From positions 149,643 to 213,642 of the forward strand of contig URPH01000002.1 of NCBI GenBank assembly GCA_900549665.1: DNA of 64,000 nt, written 5' to 3'. Source of the stretch: an uncultured Lachnospiraceae bacterium. Lineage in GTDB: Bacteria > Bacillota > Clostridia > Lachnospirales > Lachnospiraceae. Under the pieces are notes generated by a model. The model made no database searches. It had not been told where the DNA came from and was given only the letters and a program-made list of their open reading frames with translations. Shown piece after piece: positions 1 through 9,125 of the stretch. Numbering within the stretch: the stretch's first letter is position 1; every line of letters starts with the position of its first letter. Both the position numbers and the translations under genes were made by a program.

Positions 1-396
1 AGCAGCTCCTTCTCTGGAATCCAGAAATTCGTTTAATGCCTTGATCAGATGCTCATTGTCATTGGTTCCTTCATCTGCTGTGTTTTGAATATTTTCTGTA
101 TATTCTTCCAATGCATCCAGACACTGGAATAACAGATCGATCATATTTCCGTCTGCTTTCAGTGTATTGTTGCGCACCTCAGAAAAGACATTTTCCATGT
201 CATGGGTCAGATTTTGCATCCTTTTGTATCCCATGGTACCCGCCATACCCTTTAAGGTATGGGCAGCGCGGAAAATCTCATTAATGGTATCCATATTTTC
301 CGGATCCTGCTCCAGATTCATAAGCTGATCGCTTAAATTTTGCAGATGCTCCTTGGTCTCATCAAGGAAGATCTCCAGATACTGACTAACATCCAT
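1..396 (-). CDS. cheA: Chemotaxis histidine kinase CheA, N-terminal part (cut by window edge)
   Basis: CheA autophosphorylates and passes phosphate to CheY and, where a receiver exists, to CheB. Only the first 132 codons lie in the window; the gene continues past base 1. They form the Hpt (P1) domain, with the phosphoacceptor motif AAHTLKGMAG, in which His46 is the expected phosphorylated residue. The ATG at 396 lies inside the end of cheB (stop at 386-388), so the genes overlap by 11 bases and are probably translationally coupled. It is the most promoter-distal gene of the fla/che operon seen here. The dimerisation, kinase and CheW-like domains cannot be assessed. Confidence 0.93.
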   Translation of the reverse strand, partial: MDVSQYLEIFLDETKEHLQNLSDQLMNLEQDPENMDTINEIFRAAHTLKGMAGTMGYKRMQNLTHDMENVFSEVRNNTLKADGNMIDLLFQCLDALEEYTENIQNTADEGTNDNEHLIKALNEFLDSREGAA

Positions 397-1009
397 CTTT
401 CATTACCCCCACGTATTTTGTTATTGTCTCAGCCACCTTGTCAAGCGGCACACTTTCGTCTGTCAATCCGGCCAGATCAACAGCACGCGGCATTCCATAA
501 ACGGCACACGTTTCTTTGTTTTGTGTTATTACAACAACCGGCTTGCTGTCCTTTAAATATCTTATGCCGCTCCTGCCGTCCGCTCCCATACCGGTAAGTA
601 CCACACATACAACCTGCTGATACCCGCTCTTTGCCAATGACTCAAATAAATAATTGGCACATGGCTTTACACCCTCTCTGGGATCACCGTCAAACAGCCT
701 TAGCACATCACCGGTATGCCTGCACCTCAACTCCATATGCAGACCTCCCTTTGCCATATAAGCATATCCCTTCCTGACCGTCATGCCATCCTCTGCTTCT
801 ACCACATGAAGACTTGACATCGCATCCAGTCTGGCTGATAAAGATCCGGTAAATCCGGCAGGCATATGCTGTACAATTAGAACCGGTGCATTGAGATTTT
901 CCGGCAGCTTAGGCAGTACACTCATCAGCGCCTTTGGGCCTCCCGTTGAACTGGCAATGACAACAATCTGATTGTCTTGTTTTATTATATCACAACTCTT
1001 TCTACTCAT
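386..1009 (-). CDS. cheB: Receiver-less CheB: stand-alone protein-glutamate methylesterase domain
   Basis: CheB removes methyl groups from, and deamidates, chemoreceptor glutamates during adaptation. This protein has 207 residues against about 350 for the family and begins almost directly with the catalytic domain. The triad is visible: Ser21 in ASSTGGP, His48 in VQHMP and Asp144 in GMGADG. The N-terminal receiver (DD, phospho-Asp, Lys) and the linker are missing. Upstream there are only 38 bases to the PilZ gene, so the receiver has not been split off into a nearby frame. The start ATG follows AGGTGA with about 10 bases spacing. Because the receiver normally inhibits the esterase until phosphorylated by CheA, this form should be constitutively active or regulated otherwise (inference). 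The 3' end overlaps cheA. Confidence 0.9.
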   Translation of the reverse strand: MSRKSCDIIKQDNQIVVIASSTGGPKALMSVLPKLPENLNAPVLIVQHMPAGFTGSLSARLDAMSSLHVVEAEDGMTVRKGYAYMAKGGLHMELRCRHTGDVLRLFDGDPREGVKPCANYLFESLAKSGYQQVVCVVLTGMGADGRSGIRYLKDSKPVVVITQNKETCAVYGMPRAVDLAGLTDESVPLDKVAETITKYVGVMKDGC

Positions 1010-1047
1010 AAGTGCAAAGTCACCTGCTAATCAATTTTTTCATTGTC

Positions 1048-1767
1048 TTATTGGGTTCTGCTGCGTTTTTTTCGTTCCTCTTCGAAAATAAAACGAATAA
1101 TGGATTCTCTTTCACGGTTCATGATCTTTTCAAACATCAGTCGATGCTCATATTCATCATTATCGTTTTCCAGCTTCCGGCAGCTTAATATTCTTCCTAT
1201 CAGCTGATACACGGTTTCTTTTCCATGTACCTGCAAAGAAAAAGAAAGTACCACCCTATCCTCTACCTCGAAAGCCGTCTTTGACAAAAATTTAATGCCA
1301 CCGCCGCTGATATCCCGGATTTCACATTTTTTCATGATCAGTCCGTTCTGAATATGAAATACATCCTTATCCAGATCTCTCAGCTCTTCATCCATCAACG
1401 TCCTTGCTTTTAACGGGATGGACGTGGAATAACGATAGTATTCCCTGCGTTGGAATTTCTCAAGCTGAGAAGTTGTCTCAGCCAACAAAATATACACATT
1501 ATTGCTTTTGTACCTGTCCGCTATCCTTACAAAACACTGGTACAATCCATTTTCTGTATAAAAACAAAACTGATACTCACCATCTCTTGGAAGCAGGATC
1601 AGCTTGGAACCTTCCATCGGCATCAGGATCTCCAGCTTATTATCCTCTATCAGATCATATATTTTGGATGTATATACCTTTTTATCGGATGAATTACCTA
1701 AAATAGCTCTTTCGACAGCCATAATGTCAATTTTTTCACCGGGTTTGACTAATTCCGTTAATGTCAT
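1048..1767 (-). CDS. PilZ-domain c-di-GMP receptor, YcgR-like flagellar brake
   Basis: The protein has 239 residues. The N-terminal half matches the YcgR N-domain layout (beta-rich, about residues 1-100). The C-terminal half is a PilZ domain with both c-di-GMP-binding signatures: RREYYR at 107-112 (RxxxR) and DISGGG at 152-157 (DxSxxG). YcgR proteins bound to c-di-GMP act on MotA or the switch complex and slow the motor. Position between flhG and cheB at the distal end of the fla/che operon fits this role. The function is inferred from domain and context; B. subtilis names the equivalent YpfA/DgrA, so no symbol is assigned. Confidence 0.87.
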   Translation of the reverse strand: MTLTELVKPGEKIDIMAVERAILGNSSDKKVYTSKIYDLIEDNKLEILMPMEGSKLILLPRDGEYQFCFYTENGLYQCFVRIADRYKSNNVYILLAETTSQLEKFQRREYYRYSTSIPLKARTLMDEELRDLDKDVFHIQNGLIMKKCEIRDISGGGIKFLSKTAFEVEDRVVLSFSLQVHGKETVYQLIGRILSCRKLENDNDEYEHRLMFEKIMNRERESIIRFIFEEERKKRSRTQ

Positions 1768-1799
1768 AAATCTGCTCCTTTATTTAGGATATCCTTATC

Positions 1800-2675
1800 C
1801 TATTTTCTCGTAATAATATGTGAGAAAAAAGCTGCCATTCCTCTTTTAGGTGTCACAAAGGACGGTTCTCCATACATCAAAACCTGCGCAATCTCCTGAT
1901 ATGCCTTGGTCGATCTTGCATTGGGCGCGGCTAAAGAAACCGGCAGCTGCTGCATGACAGCCTGACTAAGATACATATCCTGCGGAACACTGCCAAGGTA
2001 TGATACCGGCAGCTTCAAATAGCGCGTCACAACCGCATTTAACTTTGTAAACAGAGCTTTTCCTTCATTTTGGTTGGCTACTTTATTGGCCATTACCTTG
2101 ATTTGTGACATCTCCGTCGAAAAACGGTCGTGTCTGTTTAATGCTTTCAGTAAAGAATAAGAATCTGTAATAGATGTCGGCTCGGGAGTCGTCACCAGGA
2201 TGATTTCTCCGCTTGCCACAAGGAATTCCAAAACAGCATCGGAAATTCCGGCACCGGTATCTACGATCACAATATCCGCGATCGCATCCAGCTCTGCCAG
2301 ATTCTGGATGATGTAGACCAGATATTCACGGCTCAGATTGGAAAGTCCGGCAATCCCGGATCCACCGGAGATAAATCCGACACCGGCCGGCCCCCAGGTA
2401 ATAATATCCTTGATATTCTTTCCCTGATAGATCAAATCGCACAGATTGTGCTTTGGCACAGTACCAAACATGATCTCAATATTGGCAAGCCCGAAATCCG
2501 CATCCAGAATGATCACGCGCTGTCCCATCTGACGGAACTGGATTGCTAAGTTAATCGCGGTATTGGATTTGCCGACTCCGCCTTTTCCGCTGGTCACGGT
2601 GATGACCCTTGCCACAGGCCGTTTGGGCTGATTATTCATTTTTATGATATTTCTTAAGTTTTCTGCCTGATCCAT
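1800..2675 (-). CDS. flhG: FlhG (YlxH/FleN), MinD-like ATPase controlling flagellar number
   Basis: This is a ParA/MinD-type ATPase that works with FlhF to set the number and placement of flagella. The deviant Walker A motif KGGVGKS (residues 31-37, with both lysines) and the DADFGLANIE segment are typical. The N-terminus MDQAENLRNI is the DQAxxLR motif that activates the FlhF GTPase. The ATG at 2675 was chosen because AAGGAGG lies 5-6 bases upstream; the frame is open 11 codons further, but that would overlap flhF. Length 291 residues, normal for the family. A second in-frame ATG (M13) has no better ribosome-binding site. Confidence 0.93.
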   Translation of the reverse strand: MDQAENLRNIIKMNNQPKRPVARVITVTSGKGGVGKSNTAINLAIQFRQMGQRVIILDADFGLANIEIMFGTVPKHNLCDLIYQGKNIKDIITWGPAGVGFISGGSGIAGLSNLSREYLVYIIQNLAELDAIADIVIVDTGAGISDAVLEFLVASGEIILVTTPEPTSITDSYSLLKALNRHDRFSTEMSQIKVMANKVANQNEGKALFTKLNAVVTRYLKLPVSYLGSVPQDMYLSQAVMQQLPVSLAAPNARSTKAYQEIAQVLMYGEPSFVTPKRGMAAFFSHIITRK

Positions 2676-2685
2676 AAACGCCTCC

Positions 2686-3930
2686 TTAAGAAATCCTGTT
2701 TCCGCCAAGTAAAAGCTTTACTGTCTTTTGCGGATTGAAATCTTCCATATCATCCGGCACGTTCTGCCCGCAGGTTACATAGGAAAGCTTAGCCCCGGTG
2801 TGAAGCCTGAGGTTTAAAAGATTTCCAAGACAGGTTGTCTCATCCAGCTTGGTAAAGATAAGCTTAAACTGAACCATTGTCGCATATGAATCCGCAATAT
2901 TTAACAGATCCTTGTATTTGGTAGTCGCACTGACAACCAGATATACCTCTTTTTCTATTTCGGGATCCACGGCACTTATAAACTCATTCATGGCATTCCG
3001 CTGTGTCTCATTGTGATGGGAATGTCCTGCCGTATCCATGAAAATATAATCATAATCCCTGTATTGATCGATCTGCTTCTGCATTTCCTCCGTCGTATAG
3101 ATAATGTGGAACGGAACATTCAGGATATTGGCATAGGTGCGCAGCTGTTCTGCAGCCGCAATACGATATGTATCCATAGTAAACAGGGCAACTTTTTTCT
3201 TTTGTTCCACGGAATATCTGGATGCGATCTTGGCAATGGTGGTTGTCTTGCCGACACCGGTCGGTCCAATGAAAAATACGACCTTCGGTCCTTTTTTTGC
3301 CGGTGTGATACCCTCAGGCTGCTCAAATTTCAGGATCATCTTCTGATATACATTGGAAAGCATAAAATCAATAGGCATATTGGGCTTTAAGACAGTATCC
3401 AGCTCATCAATGATCTGATTGGCATAAGTTTCCGCCACTTCATTTTCTAGGAGCGTATTGTAAAGGAGTTTCAGAAAACGTACATTGCCGTTATCTTCTT
3501 CCTCCGGTTTATCGTGTGTGGACAGTGCTTTTTCTGTTTTGGGTTCTTCTTTTGCTTCATCCCTCTGCAGCTGCTTTTCAATCAGACTCTGCAGACTGTC
3601 AAGCTTCTGTTCCAGCACTTTTTCATTTTTACCTGTTTCGGCAGGCTGCACAACGGATGCATTTTGGGGCACTTCGGGTGCTTTTGCACCGTCTGTAGGA
3701 GCTGCTTGTCCCACTGCAGCCGGCTGCAGCTTCTTTTTTTCGGGAAGAACACGGTCCGGTTCCTCCTCCAAAGCTACTGTCACCTCTACAATCTTAGACT
3801 TAAAAAAAGAAAAGAAACCTTTTCGTTTTACCTCTTTGACATTCATAATAACAATACCGGCCCCAAGTTCCTTTTTTGCGGCTTCGATTGCATCATTTTC
3901 TGTTTTTCCCTGAAATTTTTTGATAATCAT
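2686..3930 (-). CDS. flhF: FlhF, SRP-type GTPase for flagellar placement
   Basis: FlhF is an SRP-family GTPase that determines where basal bodies assemble. The 414-residue protein has the usual three parts: a small basic N-terminal B domain (MIIKKFQGKTENDAI...), a long low-complexity linker rich in Ala, Pro, Glu and Gln (about 55-145), and the NG GTPase domain. The P-loop GPTGVGKTT is at 222-230; DTAGHSHH and FTKLDET supply the G3/G4-like elements. Its ATG directly abuts the flhA stop-codon side (3930/3931) and flhG follows after 10 bases, so flhA-flhF-flhG form one translational block. Confidence 0.95.
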   Translation of the reverse strand: MIIKKFQGKTENDAIEAAKKELGAGIVIMNVKEVKRKGFFSFFKSKIVEVTVALEEEPDRVLPEKKKLQPAAVGQAAPTDGAKAPEVPQNASVVQPAETGKNEKVLEQKLDSLQSLIEKQLQRDEAKEEPKTEKALSTHDKPEEEDNGNVRFLKLLYNTLLENEVAETYANQIIDELDTVLKPNMPIDFMLSNVYQKMILKFEQPEGITPAKKGPKVVFFIGPTGVGKTTTIAKIASRYSVEQKKKVALFTMDTYRIAAAEQLRTYANILNVPFHIIYTTEEMQKQIDQYRDYDYIFMDTAGHSHHNETQRNAMNEFISAVDPEIEKEVYLVVSATTKYKDLLNIADSYATMVQFKLIFTKLDETTCLGNLLNLRLHTGAKLSYVTCGQNVPDDMEDFNPQKTVKLLLGGNRIS

Positions 3931-5964
3931 TTATAATTTCACCGTCCCCACTGACTGTAATTCGATATTCGGCTCTATTTCATTATAGGATACCACAATA
4001 AGCTCCGGCAGATACTGCTCTGTCATTTTCTTAAAATATATCCTGACAATCGGAGAAGTTATCACGATCAGCGGTTTGCCAAGGCTCTCCAGCTTTTCTA
4101 CTTCTGTCTTGGTATGGTCTATGATCGTCCTCGTTTTTTCCGGATCAAGTGTCAGGTATGCTCCCTGTTCTGTCTGTTTTACGCTTCCCATGATTTCCTG
4201 CTCGACTTTGGCATCTACCGTGACTACGCTCGTTGTTTCATTGGGTGCAAAATATTTGGCACAGATTGCCCGCTTTAATGCCTGTCGTACATATTCTGTC
4301 AAAATATCCGTATCTCTGGTAGAGGCTGCATAATCGGCAAGTGTTTCAAATATGGTAAGCAGATCTCTGATGGAAACACCCTCCGTCAGCAGATTCTGCA
4401 ATACCTTCTGGACCTCACCAAGCCCAAGAAGCTTGGGTACGAGTTCTTCCACGATGGAAGGATTGGTCTCTTTTAGGTTGTTGACCAGATTCTGTACATC
4501 CTGACGTGTCAGAAGCTCTGCAATATGCTGGCGGATCACCTCAGTCAGATGTGTTGCAATAATACTCGGCGGATCCACAACGGTATAACCAAGACTTTCG
4601 GCACGCTCCCTCTGTCCCTCCGTAATCCAGATTGCAGGCAGATGGAAGGACGGTTCAAAGGTCGGAATACCGGTAATCTCTTCTTCGACATAACCCGGAT
4701 TCATGGCCATGTAATGGTCAAAGAGGATTTCTCCCTCTGAAACCTGGATTCCTTTGATCTTGATAATGTATTGGTTTGGATTTAACTGGATATTGTCTCT
4801 CAAACGGATGATCGGCACCACCGTACCGAGCTCAAGAGCAATCTGGCGCCGGATCATGACAACACGATCCAGTAAATCGCCTCCCTGATTGACATCCGCA
4901 AGCGGTATGATACCATAACCGAATTCCAGCTCGATCGGATCAACCTGCAACAATGAATTGACATTTTCGGGCTGTCTGATTTCTTCTGCCTCCGCTTCCT
5001 CCATATCCACGGCACTTTCAATTCCGGATGTCTCGATCTGCGCCTGCATATTGCGTCCGCAAAGAATAAAACAAAAGCCCAGAGCCAGAAACAATACGGC
5101 ATTTAACGGTGTGGCAATACCTAAAAAGCACAAAATAGCGCCTACCTGATAGCAGGCCTTGGGCATACCGAATAACTGCTTGATCAGGACGGAACCAAAA
5201 TCCGAATCCTTGCTTCCCTTGGTAACCAGAATACCGGTGGAAAGTGAGATTAAAAGCGATGGGATCTGGCTGACAAGTCCGTCACCGATGGTCAGAATGG
5301 AATACCTGTTTAAGGCAGTATTGATATCCATGCCGTTACGCAGCATTCCCATTGCAATACCGCCGACCAGATTGACAACCGTAATGATCAATCCGGCGGT
5401 TGCATCTCCCTTTACATACTTAACCGCACCATCCATGCTGCCGAAGAAGCTGGATTCCTGCTGGATCTTTTCTCTTCGTATCTTTGCTTCGGCATCTGTA
5501 ATGGCTCCTGTATTGAGGTCCGCATCAATGGCCATCTGTTTACCGGGCATAGCATCCAGGGTGAAACGAGCTGTAACCTCAGCTACACGTTCGGAACCCT
5601 TATTGATTACCATAAACTGAATGATGATCAGGATGACAAACACGATCGCACCCATGATCAGATCGCCGCTTCCAACGAAATTTCCGAAGGTCTCAACGAC
5701 ATTTCCGGGACTTCCGGTCGTAAGGATCAGTCTTGTGGAAGAAACATTCAACGCAATTCTAAATATCGTTGTAAACAAAAGGACGGTTGGAAAATAGGAC
5801 ATTTCCAGAACCTCCTTTGCAAACATACAGCGAAACATGATCAGAAAAGCAAGAGAAATATTACAGGCTAACAGCACATCTAAAAGTGCGGAAGGAATCG
5901 GTACAATCAGCATCACAAATGCCGCCACAATATATAATGCAACACCCAAATCGGCTTTTTTCAT
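3931..5964 (-). CDS. flhA: FlhA, flagellar type III export gate protein
   Basis: FlhA forms the nonameric export-gate ring and docks chaperone-substrate complexes with its cytoplasmic domain. The 677-residue length, the eight N-terminal membrane helices up to about residue 310 (starting ALYIVAAFVMLIVPIP), the conserved cytoplasmic loop with FVSGxGDLIMGAIVFVIL and GDAxAGLIIT elements, and the soluble C-terminal half (DPIELEFGYGIIPLAD...) are all typical. The gene lies between flhB and flhF, the standard Firmicute order. ATG at 5964 is preceded by AAAGGAGAGG. Confidence 0.96.
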   Translation of the reverse strand: MKKADLGVALYIVAAFVMLIVPIPSALLDVLLACNISLAFLIMFRCMFAKEVLEMSYFPTVLLFTTIFRIALNVSSTRLILTTGSPGNVVETFGNFVGSGDLIMGAIVFVILIIIQFMVINKGSERVAEVTARFTLDAMPGKQMAIDADLNTGAITDAEAKIRREKIQQESSFFGSMDGAVKYVKGDATAGLIITVVNLVGGIAMGMLRNGMDINTALNRYSILTIGDGLVSQIPSLLISLSTGILVTKGSKDSDFGSVLIKQLFGMPKACYQVGAILCFLGIATPLNAVLFLALGFCFILCGRNMQAQIETSGIESAVDMEEAEAEEIRQPENVNSLLQVDPIELEFGYGIIPLADVNQGGDLLDRVVMIRRQIALELGTVVPIIRLRDNIQLNPNQYIIKIKGIQVSEGEILFDHYMAMNPGYVEEEITGIPTFEPSFHLPAIWITEGQRERAESLGYTVVDPPSIIATHLTEVIRQHIAELLTRQDVQNLVNNLKETNPSIVEELVPKLLGLGEVQKVLQNLLTEGVSIRDLLTIFETLADYAASTRDTDILTEYVRQALKRAICAKYFAPNETTSVVTVDAKVEQEIMGSVKQTEQGAYLTLDPEKTRTIIDHTKTEVEKLESLGKPLIVITSPIVRIYFKKMTEQYLPELIVVSYNEIEPNIELQSVGTVKL

Positions 5965-6048
5965 TTTGTACCTCTCCTTTCTTTATGCATATTTTCGGAT
6001 CCCCTTGTCCGTATTTAAGTTACTTTCTGCTTTTTATGGCAAATCATG

Positions 6049-7158
6049 TCAGATCCTGCCCTGCATATGATAAACCATCGCCAGCACCTCGGCAACTGCC
6101 TGATACAGCTCCTGCGGCACCTGCTCTCCCAGTTCCACATTGTGATAGAGCATACGCGCCAAAGGCTTGTTTTCTACAATTTCTATCTGATATTCCTTTG
6201 CTTTTTCTTTGATCTTTTGTGCCAGATAATCCTCACCCTTTGCCACAACAATCGGTGCCGGTGCGATCTGCGCATCATACTTGACGGCAACAGCAAAATG
6301 CGTCGGGTTGGTAATGACCACATCTGCCTCGGGCAGCTGCTGCATCATACGCCTGCGGGATACCTCCTGCATCTTGGCCCGGATCTTGCTCTTTATCTGC
6401 GGATCTCCTTCCGCCTGTTTGTATTCATCCTTTACTTCCTGTTTGGTCATCTTCTGCTCTTCATGGAATTTATGCTTTTGATATGCAAAATCCAGAGCCG
6501 CGATCAATACATAAATAATGGATACCTTCAGGCCAAAATTGATGGCAAGATCGCCGGCTGCGGCAATTCCCTGCCATAACGGCATATTAAAAAGCAGATA
6601 AATGATACCGGCATTATCCTTAAAGGTTGAATAAGCCACCCATGCAATCAGCCCGATCTTTAAGAGCGATTTGACAAGCTCCATCAGGGACTGTGCGGAA
6701 AACATACGCTTAAAGCCGTTTACGGGATTCATTTTACTAAGCTTTGGCTGCATCGGTTTGGCTGTCGGTTTCCATTTGACCTGGATCAGATCTGACAAAA
6801 AGGCCGCCATAAAACCCAAAATCAAAAACGGAGCAATGATCAACAGAATTTTCAACATCGAATTATTGATGAGTGCCTTTATGGAACCTGCTGCAACAAA
6901 ACCATCCGGCATGCGGATCGCATCGCCGATCCGGTCATAACACGCGGAAAAAACAGCCAGCAGATTTTCACCCAGAAAGCCAAGTCCGATTTTTAATATC
7001 AGAAACAACACAATTAGCCCGGTTGCATTGGCAATTTCCTTGCTCTTTGCTACCTGGCCTTCTTTTCTTGCGTCGCTTATCTTTTTGGCGGTAGGTTCTT
7101 CAGTCTTTTCTCCGCCCGGTCCTTCTTTGGCGAAGAACTGCAGATTGTATTGGATCAA
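6049..7158 (-). CDS. flhB: FlhB, export switch protein (TTG start)
   Basis: FlhB is the self-cleaving export-gate protein that switches export from rod/hook to filament substrates. Residues 1-30 give the typical QFFAKEGPGGEKTEEPT start. Four membrane helices follow to about residue 230, and then the cytoplasmic domain with the autocleavage motif N284-P285-T286-H287. Length 369 residues. The start is TTG at 7158, overlapping the fliR stop by four bases (TTGA). GGAGG lies about 10 bases upstream, and the frame is closed shortly beyond it. Downstream, 84 bases separate it from flhA; I see no gene there. Confidence 0.95.
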   Translation of the reverse strand: MIQYNLQFFAKEGPGGEKTEEPTAKKISDARKEGQVAKSKEIANATGLIVLFLILKIGLGFLGENLLAVFSACYDRIGDAIRMPDGFVAAGSIKALINNSMLKILLIIAPFLILGFMAAFLSDLIQVKWKPTAKPMQPKLSKMNPVNGFKRMFSAQSLMELVKSLLKIGLIAWVAYSTFKDNAGIIYLLFNMPLWQGIAAAGDLAINFGLKVSIIYVLIAALDFAYQKHKFHEEQKMTKQEVKDEYKQAEGDPQIKSKIRAKMQEVSRRRMMQQLPEADVVITNPTHFAVAVKYDAQIAPAPIVVAKGEDYLAQKIKEKAKEYQIEIVENKPLARMLYHNVELGEQVPQELYQAVAEVLAMVYHMQGRI

Positions 7159-7940
7159 GCCATCATCGCCTCCACAAAAGTAACCATCATCGTCTTCATC
7201 TCAGTAAATATCATATCCGATATATACGGTAACATCCCTACCGTCAAAAACATAACTCCGAGCCCTAACAGCAGTTTGACCTGCATACCGACAGCAAACA
7301 TATTAAGCTGCGGGGCAACCTTTGCCATGATACCCAGAATGACATTGGTAATCATCATAACACAAAAAACCGGAAGACAGATCCGGAAACCTATATTGAT
7401 ATAATCCGACATAAAACGGATAATCCCTGTTATCAGGCTTTCACTATGAAAAATCGCACCATTGACCGGTATCAGTGTATAGGTTTCAACAAAGGCTTTC
7501 ACCAGATACTGATGAAGATTGGAAACAATCAGGAACAATAAAACCATATATTGATAAAATATACCCGATACACTCACCGTATCCTTTGTCATCGGATCGT
7601 ACTCACTTGCCATTGCCAGTCCGATTTCCATATCAACCATTCTTCCGGCAAATGAAACAATGTAGGTACAGATATTGACACCCAGACCGATCAGCAGCCC
7701 GGTAAATACTTCTCTTGTGACAATCATGGCATATTCCAATACCGTCCGGTATTCCATTGCCTGATGCGGCATGGTAACCTCATAGATCAGCATCGCAAAG
7801 AAAAAAGAAAACGCTGCCCTTACCCGTTTGGGAGTATTGTTTGTACTGAAAAAAGGAGCCACAAACACAAAGCTTGCCACACGTGCCAGAATCAGCAGAA
7901 AATATTCAAATTCATACATGGAAAAGGAATAATTGATCAT
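7155..7940 (-). CDS. fliR: FliR, flagellar export gate membrane protein
   Basis: FliR joins FliP and FliQ in the helical export channel under the MS ring. The protein has 261 residues with six or so hydrophobic segments, beginning MINYSFSMYEFEYFLLILARV and including FFSTNNTPKRVRAAFSFFFA, the conserved cytoplasmic stretch. It starts at an ATG preceded by AAGGTGA and ends overlapping the TTG start of flhB. fliQ is four bases upstream. FliR and FlhB are fused in some clostridia; here they are separate. Confidence 0.94.
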   Translation of the reverse strand: MINYSFSMYEFEYFLLILARVASFVFVAPFFSTNNTPKRVRAAFSFFFAMLIYEVTMPHQAMEYRTVLEYAMIVTREVFTGLLIGLGVNICTYIVSFAGRMVDMEIGLAMASEYDPMTKDTVSVSGIFYQYMVLLFLIVSNLHQYLVKAFVETYTLIPVNGAIFHSESLITGIIRFMSDYINIGFRICLPVFCVMMITNVILGIMAKVAPQLNMFAVGMQVKLLLGLGVMFLTVGMLPYISDMIFTEMKTMMVTFVEAMMA

Positions 7941-7944
7941 CCCG

Positions 7945-8214
7945 TCACCTTATATAAAGAGAAAAATCAGACCATAAATCCACCATAAATCCACTCATAC
8001 TGTCAAGCATCCATCCGCCAAGCAGCATAAGAGTCAGGAATACCGCCAGTATTTTGGGAACAAATGTCAGTGTCTGTTCCTGAATGGATGTGACCGTCTG
8101 GAAAATACTGATGATCAGTCCGACAGCCAGTGATACCAATAAAATCGGTGCCGAAGCCTTGATAATCAGAAACAGTGCATCATTTCCCATGTCTACGATC
8201 CAGTCTGTTGACAT
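7945..8214 (-). CDS. fliQ: FliQ, flagellar export gate protein
   Basis: FliQ is a small two-helix membrane protein of the export gate, present in four copies around the FliP-FliR helix. With the start at ATG 8214 it has 89 residues, the family norm. The ATG three codons earlier sits directly against the AAGG ribosome-binding site and is less likely. The hydrophobic helices ALFLIIKASAPILLVSLAVGLIIS and PKILAVFLTLMLLGGWML flank the conserved TSIQEQTLTFVPK loop. It lies between fliP and fliR as in most fla operons. Confidence 0.94.
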   Translation of the reverse strand: MSTDWIVDMGNDALFLIIKASAPILLVSLAVGLIISIFQTVTSIQEQTLTFVPKILAVFLTLMLLGGWMLDSMSGFMVDLWSDFSLYIR

Positions 8215-8246
8215 ATCATCCATCCTTCTTTCTTAAAAACTGTAAT

Positions 8247-9125
8247 TTAATAAAAGGTCCGTACCAGATTGACAATGACCAAATTCCATCCGTCTGCCAG
8301 AACAAAAAGCAGGATCTTGAACGGCATGGAAATTGTCGTCGGCGGCAGCATCATCATACCCATACTCATAAGCGCCGATGCAACTACCATATCAATTACA
8401 ATAAACGGAATATAAATAACGAAGCCGATAATAAAAGCGGTACGAAGCTCACTCACCATGAATGCCGGAATCAACGCACTGGTCGGAATATCATCCAGAT
8501 CTCCCGTCCATTCATAGCCGCCGATATCACAAAATGTTTTGGCGTCCTTGGTCTGCGTCTGGGCATACATAAATTCCCGTAAGGGCTGTATCCCCCTTTC
8601 AAGCGCAACCTCCTGGGTGATCTCTCCGGCCTCCAACGGCTTGATCGCATTGTCATTGATCTGTGTTATGACAGGATTCATAATGAAAAATGTCAAAAAT
8701 AAAGATAACGCGATCAAAATCTGATTGGGCGGAGCTGTCTGCGTATTGAGCGCTGATCTGGTAAAATGTAATACGATCAGAATACGCGTAAAAGAAGTCA
8801 AACAAATAATGAGAATGGGTGCCAAAGTGATGCCGGTCAAAATCAACATGATCCTCAGGGCACCTGCAATAGTTCCATTCCCATCATTGTATGTAACAGT
8901 CAAGTCATTTGCTATATTCAGTTCTTTTAAATCATCAGGCGTTTCTGCAGTACCGGGCTCCCGGATATTGGTCCGGTCTTCTGTTGTCCCCGCATCAGAT
9001 GAAGAATCCAATGCACCTATTGATGTAGCATATACCTGCTGCGGTCTCAGCATGAGCACAACCGCAATCAGCATGCATACAAACAAACCTTTACGCAGAT
9101 AACCGCAAAAACGCGTTTTACAATT
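8247..9125 (-). CDS. fliP: FliP, flagellar export gate protein with signal peptide
   Basis: FliP is the main subunit of the FliPQR export channel. The mature part is typical: LTSFTRILIVLHFTRSALNTQTAPPNQILIALSLFLTFFIMNP, then the periplasmic loop, then two C-terminal helices with MGMMMLPPTTISMPFKILLFVLADGW. The chosen start is ATG 9125 (292 residues), overlapping the end of fliO by 8 bases; the frame is open further upstream inside fliO but has no good site. Residues about 8-34 form a signal peptide (GLFVCMLIAVVLML). A Ser/Asp/Glu-rich segment of about 50 residues sits between the signal and the core. Confidence 0.94.
   Translation of the reverse strand, partial: NCKTRFCGYLRKGLFVCMLIAVVLMLRPQQVYATSIGALDSSSDAGTTEDRTNIREPGTAETPDDLKELNIANDLTVTYNDGNGTIAGALRIMLILTGITLAPILIICLTSFTRILIVLHFTRSALNTQTAPPNQILIALSLFLTFFIMNPVITQINDNAIKPLEAGEITQEVALERGIQPLREFMYAQTQTKDAKTFCDIGGYEWTGDLDDIPTSALIPAFMVSELRTAFIIGFVIYIPFIVIDMVVASALMSMGMMMLPPTTISMPFKILLFVLADGWNLVIVNLVRTFY

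Noticed and set aside
3485..3936. Plus-strand frames of 140 codons opposite flhF
   Set aside because: They are Ser/Cys/Phe-rich shadows of the flhF linker, with no ribosome site and no family resemblance.
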